Assembly: GCF_020085105.1 (NCBI RefSeq)
Contig: NC_058048.1
Coordinates: 7,622,862-7,686,861, forward strand
Reading direction: 5' to 3'
DNA from: Siniperca chuatsi
Lineage: Eukaryota; Chordata; Actinopteri; Centrarchiformes; Sinipercidae
Length of the DNA: 64,000 nucleotides
The translations under genes were made by a program, and so were the position numbers. Below, in pieces: positions 12,701-23,844 of the stretch. Every line of letters begins with the position of its first letter. The first letter of the stretch is position 1. The notes beneath the pieces were generated by a model. That model saw nothing but the letters and a program-made list of their open reading frames with translations, was not told the DNA's origin and did no database searches.

Positions 12701-13343
12701 TAGCTAAGAACTACAGTGCCCAGCTGTTTCTGGAAATTAAACCTTTTTGAAAAATTTAACTATTTATGTTTTTAAGTTTTACCCCTTCAGTGGGCATACA
12801 TGGGCCAGAGGCTGAGTGGCATAGATGGGCTTGGGAAGTGGAAAGTATTAAGAGAAGGACTATCGCACTGTTAGATTTGGTCTTTTCATGGGATTTGTTG
12901 ACGATAAGAAAAATGTAGTCCACTTACGGAAAAGTCAAAAGTAGATCACAAAGCATATCACTGCTGAGTACCTTGAAAAAAAATAAGAATATGGCCTTGA
13001 GGGTACAGAGAAATCTTCAACAAAAAATATGAGGATGGTTTTCTTTGCCAAAGGCTTATTATTTTTTAGGAACCAAATTTAAAAAAAGATCCCACTTTAT
13101 CTACAGTGAAAATGTAAACCTGTCCTCTGCGTCTCCCCACCAGGTCTCCAGGGGATGTCTTCTTTGCAGGGTGACTACCCCGGCGCTCTACTGTCCCAAC
13201 CAGGCTACCCTCCCCACCCGGGACCCTCCCTCCACCCGTACCCGGGCCCACATCCCCACCCCGCCATGCTGCTCCACCCGCCGCCACACGCACACCCCGC
13301 AGAGCCACTCCTCGCCCAGGGACTGGACATACACGCACACTAG
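4494..13343 (+). CDS. meis3: Meis3 TALE-class homeodomain transcription factor
   Basis: Coding exons: 4494-4505, 8056-8195, 8530-8704, 8800-8850, 8950-9000, 9206-9355, 9557-9665, 10228-10373, 11043-11119, 12019-12077, 12185-12271, 13144-13343; 418 aa, all phases close. Exon 1 encodes only MEKR, like the 4-residue first exon of other MEIS genes. The PBX-binding Meis/PKNOX N-domain spans about residues 51-160 ([37 protein letters not shown]). The homeodomain is at about 253-316, with the TALE loop PYP at 280-282 and WFINARRR at 304-311. CSPRD and VHDLCDNF fit MEIS3 better than MEIS1/2. MEIS proteins are nuclear and bind TGACAG-type sites with PBX and HOX; Meis3 acts in hindbrain patterning. The tail is His/Pro-rich and ends DIHAH, like the long MEIS1/2 isoforms. 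Exon 3 has a TG-repeat acceptor and exon 7 a donor running into a CA repeat. A meis1/2 paralogue is the alternative, judged unlikely. Confidence 0.95.
4519..4545. repeat. Poly(T) tract of 27
   Basis: A pure T homopolymer beginning 14 bases after the meis3 exon 1 donor. It may be length-polymorphic and prone to sequencing error. Confidence 0.95.
5358..5388. repeat. (CA)n microsatellite
   Basis: About 15 CA units inside meis3 intron 1. Confidence 0.95.
6730..6793. repeat. GC-rich block, copy 1 of a local duplication
   Basis: Shares AGCAGGTG and CTGTGATCCCGGTGGCC, then GGGACT, with 7333-7404 in the same meis3 intron. The two blocks are about 600 bases apart in the same orientation, and the DNA between them looks different. 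Possible explanations are a repeated regulatory module or a duplication around a transposon insertion. Confidence 0.6.
6827..6860. mobile_element. hAT-like terminal motif (fragment)
   Basis: CAGTGGTTCCCAAAGTGGGG resembles the terminal repeat of many hAT/Charlie-type elements. The matching far end was not found, so only the motif is annotated. Confidence 0.35.
7333..7404. repeat. GC-rich block, copy 2 of a local duplication
   Basis: Partner of 6730-6793, with the same AGCAGGTG and CTGTGATCCCGGTGGCC core plus an extra CTGT repeat between them. Confidence 0.6.
8483..8522. repeat. (TG)20 microsatellite at the meis3 exon 3 acceptor
   Basis: The TG run ends seven bases before the exon 3 boundary (CGTGCAG, exon from 8530). 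It occupies the place where a polypyrimidine tract would normally lie. Confidence 0.97.
9667..9698. repeat. (AC)n microsatellite at the meis3 exon 7 donor
   Basis: Begins directly at the GTACAC donor of exon 7 (exon ends at 9665). The first intronic bases are therefore part of the repeat. Confidence 0.96.
10374..11042 (+). other. meis3 intron 8 with AT-rich, homeodomain-site-like sequence
   Basis: GTGAGA donor and CTAG acceptor flank about 670 bases. Between 10440 and 10760 there is unusually even, AT-rich, repeat-free sequence with several ATTA/TAAT cores, for example AATAATTAAA and GGTAATTAGC. It interrupts the homeodomain coding region just after QHLT. Conserved regulatory DNA is a possibility that needs cross-species alignment. 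Confidence 0.45.
11813..11860. promoter_or_regulatory. Cluster of ATCAAT motifs, possible PBX/HOX sites
   Basis: Three GATCAAT elements lie within about 45 bases of meis3 intron 9. One of them, ATCAATCA at 11826-11833, is TGATTGAT on the other strand, the textbook PBX-HOX half-site pair. No adjacent TGACAG Meis site was seen. Function is inferred from motif content only. Confidence 0.4.
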
Positions 13344-14400
13344 CTGTGGGGGGGGGGATTTGGGAGTGTGTGTGAGGGCAAATTACTGTATGAATGTGTG
13401 TGTGTGAGTGTGTGCAGTTAGATATATGTGTGCGTGTGTGTGTGTGTACTGCTGTGTATGTGTAATGATGCATACAGAACACTATTTAAAGAAAAAAGAC
13501 ACATTGCTCCGAAAGTTTACATTCCCCACTGAAAGACACTGACCTCAATGTAGCTGTTCCACTCACTAACACAAACACACACACACAGTCTTGACCCACA
13601 GGTTTAAGCCATACCTCTTTCAGAGTAGAAGTGCTTCCTCCTCTCCAAATGTCTCCACTGTGTCCTGTGGGTGAGACACATGCTTTAAACTACACTTCCC
13701 ATCATGCCTGCTGAACCACAGGAAGACGGTAGATCTGATCGGAGAGACAGATGAATATTTATCCCCAGACTTTGCAACAGCACATGGACGTTACTGAATG
13801 GGACCTGATCCTGTGAACACGCCTTCTTCACTACTCCACTACTCCCTGTCTTCCTTCACATGTTGACTGTCAAAGATACACACACACAACTTCACACACA
13901 CACACTTTATTTAAAGCTGATTTGAGTTTTTTCTTATTCTATTTTTGTATTTATGTGTGCCACTCCAGGCGGATGCAGCTTCACGTGAGCTTGTTGAAAT
14001 ATTAGTGCTCTTCCTCAGCATGAAGCTAAACACTATGAATGACTTCCAGTCTGCCTCGCTCTCGTACCACTGACCTCCTTAAGATGCCAACAGGTGTCCG
14101 TTACCTTAGGATCTTTCCTATACACGCAAACACACAACATGCATACACATAGCAACACACACTATACTGAAAGCCATTTCTACACATGCACACACACAAT
14201 CTTCTGTAAGCATTTCTAGTACATTTTTTGTCTGTCACAGCGGTGTGTGAGGGGAGCTGCAGCCAAAGGACTCTTGAAACATTCGGCTCCCTCTCCACTC
14301 TGCTCGGACTACTGAAACATTTCTGAATGATGATGGGAAATGCAGTTAAAGTATTAAAATGTTTTTTTTGTAAGACTTGTCACTTGTCATCTGTTTTTGT
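13344..14400 (+). other. meis3: meis3 3' untranslated region (probable)
   Basis: Follows the TAG at 13341-13343. It contains TG/CA-rich stretches and no further recognisable coding. ATTAAA at 14353-14358 is a candidate polyadenylation signal about 1 kb past the stop; the true end is uncertain. Confidence 0.5.
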
Positions 14401-14817
14401 GTGTTGTCTGATTCTACCTGCAAGCCAGTTTATAGCTCTGGTGCAGGAGGTTATGGATTTGAAGTTTCTGACAGCAGCAACAGTCATTTATTTGGAGTGT
14501 ATACAGGAACTGGGTAGTTAGTGTAAGGAAGCTGAACATGCAGGTCAGTCAATGTGTCCCATTTTTATACTACATATTTTTAAAAAGGTTTTTAGTAACC
14601 AAATTGATTATACTCAAAGATGTCAGTATGCATAGATTTACTTGATTTTTGAGTGTGCTGCTTTTATCAACAGTTTTTTTAACTGCACAAAACAAAATGG
14701 CAGATTTTGGTGAGACAGCTCGTGGAAAACTATTTTGATTAGAGAGTGCTCGTTTTGTATCACTTCCTGTTAGTACAAAAGGTAAACTACATTAATTTAT
14801 TATACACAAACTGCAAG

Positions 14818-15405
14818 TTAAAAGGAAAGTCAGAGATTCTGGAGAAAAATTGTTGATATTTGAACTCAACAGCCAAACAAATACACCCCTCCCTTCAGTG
14901 CTCCTTCAGAAGCTCTGCCCTCCAAATTCATGGGCGCGCATTGCCAAGGCAATGACACTAACAACTGGGTTAGCTGACCAAAAGAGAAATATGGTGGAAT
15001 CCAGAGTGTCTGCTGCCTGAGGGGAAGTTAGCCTCAAGAGGGGAAGCAATTTTTATCTTTATGACAACACAGGTGGCATATGTTTTTTTGTAGTAGCTAC
15101 TGTAGCAAGTGTGACAATAAGCCTGTCAATATTTAAATAGGTATTGAAGCCAAATACTTATCTAAGCCAAAGTCCAGCTCAGGGGTAGCTTAGCCTATGT
15201 ATCTGTAACATTATCACTAGTAACTTCAACAGTAACAGTAACTTATATTCTACCGCCAGTGATACATGGAGCGACGCTGTTTATTGTGAATTTTAAAAGA
15301 ACAAGGAAGAAAATAACATGGCAGGGTTATATCTCTGATGTGAGGAGATATTTGCTGAATTTGAGAAAAAGTGTATTGGATTAGAATCGCCGACTGCACC
15401 TTTAA
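14818..15405. mobile_element. TTAA-ended MITE, about 590 bp
   Basis: The left end starts TTAAAAGGAAAGTCAGAGAT. The right end read on the other strand starts TTAAAGGTGCAGTCGGCGAT, and the match continues into TTCT. These are imperfect inverted repeats starting in TTAA on both sides. The interior has no transposase frame, so it is non-autonomous. TTAA ends suggest mobilisation by a piggyBac-like enzyme; this is inference. Confidence 0.65.
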
Positions 15406-15599
15406 TTAGTTAGTCATTGTTTTGCATATACAAGCACTACCAACCTCTTACATTTAACATTACAATGCAAACAAAGAACTTTGTGTTCAGTTCGAAGCTG
15501 AACAAATAAAATCTGCTGCAAAAAAGTTCCCTTCCTATAAACACAGCCAAAGGTTTTTACAATAATAAAACCAGAAGTCATCAAAAATGACATTTTACT

Positions 15600-16610
15600 A
15601 AAAAGAATAGCACTTGAACTATATAACCTTTATTTAAACAGTTTCAATGAAATCAAGATTTCCTTTGCAGGAGATACCTAAGTACAGCAGGAGAAATAGA
15701 ACAGAGATAAGACACACAACAAATTCATTAAATTCATCCAATGGGATGAGACTGTCAAGTTCCAATGTGCTTTGAAATTTATTCCATTCATATGGTGCAA
15801 TATACTGAAAGGCAGTCTGTCCAAGATCTCCAGTCCTGAGATCTGGTCTGATGAACTGTAGTTTTAAATTTGCGAAGAGATTATGAAAATAGGATAGTGT
15901 GTACTGGTAGTTCTCGTCTTCTTGCTAGTGAGGATGAGCCTCCTTTTTCATATAGTACACAGTGATGAGTGTGGTATTTATCTCCTGTAATGAAATGCAA
16001 CTGCAACAAGTTGTTTTAAGGTGAAATGAGCAGCATGAGAGTACAGGATATGTCCATAGTAAAGCACAGACATGATGGTTGATTGAACAATAGTTCATCC
16101 ATTTTTATCCTCAGATTCTGTGCCAGTTGTTGAGGTTTCAAAGTAAAACTACAATATAACCAAATTCCCAGATATTTACAAGACTGAACAACTTAAATTT
16201 CAGTACCATTATGTGTATGGATGGCAGGAATATGTATGGAATAAGATTTTTTTTCATTTTGTTTAATTAGCATTCAGTTATGCAAAGATATCTGAAGAAC
16301 ATTAAAAGCAGACTGTAATCTAGACGTGGCTTGAGTTGGAGAAGAGGCATGTGCACACATGACTGTATTATGTGCATATGGATACATGTGGATAGTATAC
16401 AGTACATGTTGAAGTAATAATTTTGATCATGTAGATTGTAAATAACAATGGACCAAGCACAGAACCTTGTGGTACCCCCTTGGTTAATAAAAGGAAAGTT
16501 GATGTGAAACCATCAGTACAGATCATTATCATACAGTATAACGAGCAATAAAACATGAAATGGACTTCATCTTCAGGCCCACCTAAATCCCATAACAACA
16601 AAGTCCTTGC
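15600..16610 (-). mobile_element. Decayed non-LTR retrotransposon (LINE) fragment
   Basis: Read on the - strand, 16600-16430 encodes a stretch with KGVPQGSVLGPLLFTIYM, the reverse-transcriptase motif of L2/CR1/Rex-type LINEs. Further along, broken frames still show YLGIWL and, near 15900-16000, the weak C-terminal pattern HH..LYE..... Several stops and frameshifts interrupt it, so it is inactive. Its 3' end probably lies near 15600, where an AATAAA-like tail follows. Family assignment below LINE level would need a repeat-library search. Confidence 0.75.
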
Positions 16611-17591
16611 TCTTCAAGGAGACAATTAAACCTGCCTGTTTATATAGCTATAGCTAGGGACCTGAGCGTAACTGTGCACATGGAAATCTTTGACTTTTGG
16701 TTACACATAAGGCTATAAACTGTAGTTGTTTTTCATGAGATAATATGTTTATAATAATTTAGGTTTGTACTAACTAACAACAGACTGTTTTTCCTTATAC
16801 ATCATGGATATTATACTGTAACCAGTTTTGAAAAGTAAAAAAAAAAAAGAATCATTCAAAGTAATGATTTCACCTCACTAATCCAGGGATGTCCAAGCAA
16901 AATGTCTAACTTAAAGATCTTTCTAGTGAGCCGCTTAACCTTAAACAACCTCTACATTTTCCTTCCTAACCTTTTCCCATGTAGCTCCTGATGTACATGT
17001 GCTATCCATAACCTTCACCTCTTCTCTGATATATATCCTTTTAGCCATCAAACATCCATACATAATTCCACCTTTTGCCACCCTACATCCACCCACAGCT
17101 CCCCAAACACACAAAAAACCCTGAATACCCTCCTCATCCTGCCTTCATTCAGCCTAAAGCAGGAGGGGGGTCAGGGGCCACAGTGCAAACAGAGGTCAAC
17201 AGGAAATGGCTGTTCTCCCTGGCACCCAGGTCCTGACCTAAGCACCCCTCCACTTTTAATTTCTCTTTGTCCCTCCACATACACTCCTAGGACATGTTGG
17301 TCAGGATGGGCCTGTCACTTTTACTGTTTCACCTCTCCACCTCTCTCTTTTTCACAACATGGAACATGTAAAAAAAACTTTTTTTTCAATCTAAATCACT
17401 TCTACATCAGTATGATCTCTGAATGTTGGAAGGTGAACTCTGGTTTGCCACAAAACCCTTTGTGGGACAACACGAGTAAAGTTTCATTTTTATTTTTCAT
17501 GACATGATTAAACGAATAAACACAAATTCCTCGAGTTAGAAATTTGGTCACAAGACTATACACATACACTGTTCATAATTTATGTTATGTT

Positions 17592-18072
17592 AAAGGTTCT
17601 ATATGTAAGATTCAGAAAACCTTTGTTAATAATGACACCTCTGGCTGTTAAGTGAACTGCAGTCAGCATCCTGTTGCTTGCACTCGTACCCCGTAGGCGC
17701 GAGCATCATCCTGCTATGTTAGATAGCTAGCAATTCGTCCGTGTTAGCAAGTAAGCTAACGTTAGCCAGCTAAAATCACAGTATCACATATATGTCACAT
17801 GCTTTGCAGTAATTTTATCTTTGACTTTGGACTTTGTGCTTCGGTGGGTGTTGGTCGTTTGTTAGCGGACACCATTTCTAAGCCAAATTCAGCAAGTGTT
17901 GTACACTGTTGACTCTGTGGGGAAGAGGAGAGAGAAGCCACTTGGGAGCGCGCATTAATGTCACATCTCCTGGAAAAACCTGAGTCCTTTACATAGAAAT
18001 TAGTCCACAGGCTTAGGCATCTGAGAAAGCGGGGAAGGTTTCATTTTTTAAATGTATATACACTACCTTTAA
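17592..18072. mobile_element. TTAA-ended MITE, about 480 bp
   Basis: Left end TTAAAGGTTCTATATGTA and right end (other strand) TTAAAGGTAGTGTATATA form imperfect 18-bp inverted repeats, with TTAA at both borders. There is no coding capacity. It resembles the elements at 14818 and 52033 in its TTAA borders. Confidence 0.7.
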
Positions 18073-18967
18073 GTATGTTGCTTTGGACCAATATTCTGCC
18101 ATTTCTGTTCTAAAACATAAGCCACTTAAAATCTTTCTGATGAAAAGTCAAAGGATCACCAAAGTTTCATTCAGAATCATCCACTGGTGATGATGAATGT
18201 CTGTACAAAATCTCATGGCAATACATCTTATATTTGTTGAGCTATTTCAGTCGATACCAAATGGACCGACCGACCATCAACATTGCCATACACTTTATTT
18301 TTCGTAAAGTGAACTGAGACTTTGTGATTTTACACTAAACTTACTTACGTTGCTAACATGGCTAAAAACAAATGACTGGAGTGAGGGACTTTTGCATATA
18401 AATTAATTTCCATTACATTCAAGGCCTTGCCAAACAAGTTCACACAATGCTGATTGAGCCGATCAACAGCGAGGACAAATGTGGATGTAGCTTTTCCTCA
18501 TTGGAGAGCGCTGAAAGAAGAGAAGGGACTGAGGGCAGACACAGATGTCGTGTTACTGCTCTTGGACAGGTTGGTATTGTAAAATATTTGGAGTAGGCTA
18601 TGTAGCTATTACATTTACTCTACCTAAATAACGGAATATTGTCTTGGAACTGTGGAAATGTCTCTACAAATGTATTTTTGTAACTATTTCTGAATATGAG
18701 CCTTTGCAGGGCTATGAGTGTTATGTAATGTTAGCAAGCTAGCTAACTATAGACTAGATACTATATAACTAGATAACTATTGTTATCAGTATCCAGGATC
18801 AGTCGGGCTCTACTTCGTATACACAAATTCTACATTACATACACTACATTGTTCCTACAACAACTTAACCTTTTGATCTATTGTATAACAGTGCACTCCA
18901 TTCATAATGAATGAACATCACCACTCTTAAAAGATTTTTTAATGTCAAGACATTTGAAAACAACGGC

Positions 18968-18996
18968 ATTCTCAATTGTGATCCACAATTGAGAAT
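18968..18996. repeat. Perfect hairpin, 13-bp arms, 3-nt loop
   Basis: ATTCTCAATTGTG, then ATC, then its exact reverse complement. It sits in a 147-codon open frame (18911-19354) of unknown origin that is probably part of a degraded repeat. Confidence 0.8.
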
Positions 18997-19644
18997 GACT
19001 TCCGGATGGGAGCCGAAACGTCTTGATTCTGAAAACAGTGTCCAGATGACTACGACTGAAACCTTTTCTACGATAGAACACTCCTGGACGAATGAGGGAC
19101 TACACCGTCTTATTGGTTCAGATAGAATGACAGCCTTTTCTCTCGCCAACACAGACTCCATTAGATGGTGGGAATTACACTTGATGAAATCTGCCTTTGT
19201 GTTAACAAATGAAAAGGAGAGGGGTAAAGGGAGGGAGAAAGTGCTTGAAGCCTTACAACTTCACAGAAGTGTAGGGTTTTGGCTGAATTATGAGAAAATG
19301 ACTGAAGCGAATAACACATTTTTGTTGGAAATGTATTTCATAAAATTCACATAAGTTGAAACATTTTGTTAAAATGACAACAGTGTGATTGTCATTTCAA
19401 ATGAGCTCCATTGCACCACTTGTACAGTGTTGGCCCGGTGCAGGATGTCTTCATATATATTGCGCTCACTGAATTGCTACACTTATAATGTCTCCATCAT
19501 TTCAAGAGTCCTACTGGTTTGAATTTGACCATTTGGGCTATTGAAGCAAAATGAATACACATGTGTAATGTGAAAATGTGCACGGCTGTGTGTGTCAGCG
19601 CAGAAATATGTGTGCGCATAAATATGTACAATTTCATTTTAACA

Positions 19645-19646
<2 letters not shown>

Positions 19647-19677
<31 letters not shown>
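19647..19677. repeat. (GT)n microsatellite
   Basis: About 15 GT units, followed by GA-rich low-complexity DNA (19738-19830). Confidence 0.95.
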
Positions 19678-19679
<2 letters not shown>

Positions 19680-20481
19680 GTGTACTCTGGTGATCATTAA
19701 TCATTCAATTACACACCTGTCAGAGTTCAGAAAAGTGGGAGAGAGGGAGGGGGAGGGATAGGGGAGGGAGGGAGTAAACGAGAGGGAGGTGGAGAGAAAG
19801 AGAAAGGAATGGAGGAATGCAGCGGGGAAAGGAGGAAGAACAGAGAGGAACTGAATGACAGAGAGAAGGAATGAAAAAGGACCAGGAGGGTTAAAAAGAC
19901 ACAGAGAATGGGCAAAGTTTTATTGTGTTGTATTGTGTGAACAAGCCGTGACAGAGGCAAGCTGTTGGATGGCGACAGTCTCTGAAAGGCCACAGTGAAG
20001 ACAAAGACACTTACATGTATTATAGGGGACAAGTGACAGATGAGGACAAGGCAGGCCAGCACAGTAAAGATGCAGTCAAACTCCACACTTCATCCAAACT
20101 CATTTCTGAAGGATTTCTGAAGCAGTGCAAGACATCTTTGAGGCATTTTAAGCACAATGTGAGTGTATGATAATTATTAAAACCAGGTAATAGAATGGCA
20201 AAATAGTAGAGGTTTATTATCACATACAAAAGGAAATTGTTGTTATTTTATGTCTAATAATGTGTTTGTTATGGTTACATTTGTTGTTCACATACTTGCA
20301 ATTAATTAAAAAACAGAATAGTCATTATGATTTTCCTTTTTTATTGGGGGTGTACTAATGCTAATACTAATATTAGCATCAGCATTACCAATAGTAATCT
20401 TCATAGTATGTTTTCTGCAGTTAGTTTATAAGGAATTAATATACTTTACCTTTTGCACTAACAGGAAATATACAAGATGAG

Positions 20482-20995
20482 CAGTAGTGGAGAAATGATT
20501 AAAGTATATACTTTACTTTAGTAAAAGTAGCAACATGAAAGTCCTGCATCAAAACTTAAGTAGATATGTATTAAGATGTACTTAAAGTATCAAAAATAAA
20601 AGTACTCATAATTCAGAAAAATTTTGTTATTCTGTTAGATATTATACTTGTAATATTGGATTATTATTACATGTGCATCAATGTGTAAGCAGCATTTTAC
20701 TGTTGCAGCTGGTCGAGGAGGAGCTTATTAGAACTACTTTATATATGGTAGGGTAGTTTAATCTATAACAATGTATCATACACTGTGTTTTGTATGTAAC
20801 ATCTTAATCTGTAAAGTAACCAGTAACTACAGCTGTCAAATAAATGTAGTGGAGTCAGAAGTACAATATTTAATTCTGAATTGTAGTTGAGTAGAAGTAG
20901 CATGACATGGCAATACTCAAATACAAGTACCTCAAATTTGTTCTTAAGTACAGTACTTGAGTAAATGCAGCCTACTTAGTTACAGCCCACCACTG
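20482..20995. mobile_element. hAT-type MITE with 8-bp target duplication
   Basis: The element starts CAGTAGTGG and ends CCACCACTG, inverted termini of the hAT superfamily. It is flanked by AAGATGAG (20474-20481) and AAGACGAG (20996-21003), an 8-bp target-site duplication with one substitution. The 514-bp interior is AT-rich with repeated AAGTA motifs and has no transposase. It matches the general look of an abundant teleost MITE, recalled rather than searched. Confidence 0.85.
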
Positions 20996-21273
20996 AAGAC
21001 GAGCTCCAACAATCTTTTACTAAACACTGTTTGTATTTAAATATTTGTTTATTTATAATATTTCTCACCAAAATATGCCTATTGTTATCTTTTAGTTTAC
21101 TGACTCACAGTTGTTATCAGAGGGTTTCTTTATTTCTGTGGTTATAGTGGAAATAGTGCCACTGTATGTTTGTACTGTACGTGACTCTTTGTCTCCTATT
21201 TCTCCTTCTATACAGTATGTTTTGTAAGTAAGTGTTTGTATATGTGAGCATTCCCCCCACACTTTTAATCTTC

Positions 21274-21300
21274 TGTGTGTGTGTGTGTGTGTGTGTGTTG
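21274..21300. repeat. (TG)n microsatellite
   Basis: TG run ending in TTGCAG. Despite the acceptor-like end, no coding exon follows. Confidence 0.93.
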
Positions 21301-21611
21301 CAGTCTCCGTGTTTAGCTGCAGTACCTCAAATGCCCCAGGCAACAGCCATCTGTGCCCCCCCCCCTCATTTCACATACACACAAATACACACACTCCTCT
21401 TCTCTGTGGACCCCCTCCTCCACTGCCGCCACCACTGCCATATATCTAATTTATGGTCGCGGTGAGTGTGTTACACATACTCATGTATGCATAATATATC
21501 ACATGTGTGAAAGAACTGTGTGTGAGAATGAGTGTGTGACACTATGTATTGGCCAGTATAGTCTTGACCACAACTCCTTCCTCAATGCTTCCCTAAATTT
21601 TGCTCTGTGCG

Positions 21612-21615
<4 letters not shown>

Positions 21616-21650
<35 letters not shown>

Positions 21651-21725
21651 ATGTGATCCAGCATGGCATGTATCACTGTGTTTCTTTCTCAGTCTTCTGA
21701 AAGAGAATGTGTGTGTGTGTGTGTG
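21616..21725. repeat. Two neighbouring (TG)n microsatellites
   Basis: TG runs at 21616-21649 and about 21705-21725 separated by about 55 bases of unique sequence. Confidence 0.93.
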
Positions 21726-22079
21726 TAACGGCCCAGCTGTTTCTGTGCTTGACATCCACATGCAGGCAGAATGCCAGATGTCTCATTAGGCAAATTTGAT
21801 TGGCTCGGTCATTTAGAATGCAGCAACGATACGGTTCCATATGTGTGCGTACATTTACATAAGAGGCCCCCCATATAACTGTTTACATGTGTACATGACC
21901 GATGTATGTGCATTCATTAACTATTCTGGTAACAGAACTAACTACTAACTAACTAACTTTACTAACTACGTAAAATTGATATAATAGGAAATTGTCCTGG
22001 AAATTACAAGAAATAAATTAACTAATGATCAAGTAAAATAGATGAAATGGCAAATTCTTGCACTGAAACTTCACTTCCT

Positions 22080-23220
22080 ACAAACACTTCAACTGCCTCT
22101 TCAACTCCTTTTTATGCTTTAACATCTACAGATCTTTAACTTTTTTAACTTCCACTACAACTGCTTTAAGTGTGTAAACCTTAACTTTACGGCCTTCAAC
22201 TTCAACTGCCACTTCAACTCAAAGTACTCACATCTCAGTCACTTCTGCTACTTGTGCCCTTCAACCTCAACTGCCAATAGTTTTTAGGTGGTTACCAATT
22301 GTCACTCAAGTTCCACAAGTGCTTCTGTCATGGTACCATTCCTAGTGTTCCTGTCTGTCTGTCCCGTTAGTCTCCTTGTGTGTGTGTGTGTGTGTATGCT
22401 GTGGGGCGCGCCCTCCGAGGTACTGCCAAACAGCAACCATCTGCGAACCATCTACTGCTGCTCACCTGTTCTCCATTCACAATCACACCTGACAGTATAT
22501 CTACCCGGCTCTTCTCACCAGTCTTTGCCAGATCGTTCGTTTACCTCAGTGGCATAACTCTTCGGGTCTTGTCCACCCCTCTAAGTAATTTCCTGCATGT
22601 TATCAGAATGCCTAATTAACCTGTTTAACTTCCTGTGCCCAGGTTTCGCTCGTGTCACCTGCCTCTGCATTGCCCACCGGCTTTCCAGGAGGACCTCACC
22701 ACAGCTCTCACCTGCCTTGTCTTGGACTGCATTCCTGCTGTCTGTCTCCAGCCCACCGGCTTCCAGCTGTACCTCCACGCTTCTGGTTCCTCATTGTGTG
22801 TTCTTCTAAATAAACGGAACCTACTACTGCACACTCGCTGTCATGGTTGTGCTTTTGGGGCCCAGCCCCGGTATACCACCACTTCAACACCTTTTATTGC
22901 TTCAATGTCAACGGCTAACTCAACTGCTTTAAGTGCTTTAACCTCTACTGTCGCTTCAACTGCTACAAATGTTTACACTTCAACTGCAACTTCAAATCGT
23001 TAACGTTTACTTTACTGCCACTTCAACTTATAAAAAGGGCTTATTATTCAGCAGTTAATTACATTTGTTTAAGCATTTTATCTTCATCTGCAACTTTATT
23101 TGCGTTCTGTGCCTCATCTTCAATTAGACTCCCTTCTAAGTGCTGTCTGTTTGTTTAACTCCTTCAGTTGCTTTCAATGCCAATTTTTTCAATTCAATTT
23201 CAACTGCCACTTCAAGGCAG
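22080..23220. repeat. Degenerate TTCAACTGC-type array split by an insertion
   Basis: From 22080 to 22330, and again from about 22875 to 23220, the + strand is made of loosely repeated units built on (A/C)TTCAACTGC, with variants such as CTTTAACCTCTACTG. The middle (about 22330-22870) is different and GC-richer, and ends with AATAAA followed by a CGCTGTCATGGTTGTGC-type segment. This looks like the 3' end of a retroelement inserted into the array. The unit is too degenerate for a clean period by eye. Confidence 0.55.
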
Positions 23221-23287
23221 CCTTAAACCCACAACACATGTACAGTATTTTTAATAATGTATGGGTAATGTATGCAATTTTGTGTTT

Positions 23288-23289
<2 letters not shown>

Positions 23290-23318
<29 letters not shown>
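23290..23318. repeat. (TG)n microsatellite
   Basis: About 14 TG units. Confidence 0.94.
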
Positions 23319-23844
23319 CATCGTGTGAGAACAAAATCACATCTGCAGGAATCCACCAGATGGACAGTTGTTGCAGTATGCGGTGACATTGTTTCTCAGT
23401 GTTTTTGAAAACTGCATAAACAAATCCAGATTTGATTATTTTTCTGTTTAATATATTCCGCAGTACAAATGCAGTGCTACCTTATTCCATCAATTAAAAA
23501 CCAAACCAGTGTATATTCTGCAAATTTAAAGAGGTTAAAAGCTGTAAATCTCATAAGAGGTTTAATGCTGCCCTCAAGTGGTCCAAAGGGAAGACACATG
23601 ATATTTACAGTATGTAGTTTTGGGATTTCTTGTGAGGCACTTCATGGGCTCGCCTTTTTGAAGTCCTGATGCACATTTGCTTTAAAAATGAGATTTCAAT
23701 GAAGGAACAGTGTATAAATAAAAGGCAAAAGCTCAAGGGGTAGTTCAACAGCATTATATTCAGTCTTGGTGAATAAGAAAGAGCTTCACCGAGTTAGGGA
23801 TGAACAGAAACAACACAAAGGACATGCCCTTGTAGTAAAAAGCT

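Noticed and set aside
21274-21360. Possible exon after the acceptor-like TTGCAG following a TG repeat
   Set aside because: No domain or conserved peptide follows, and no flanking gene model needs it.
22080-23220. CRISPR-like regular repeats
   Set aside because: The units are degenerate and without spacers of constant size, and the host is a vertebrate.
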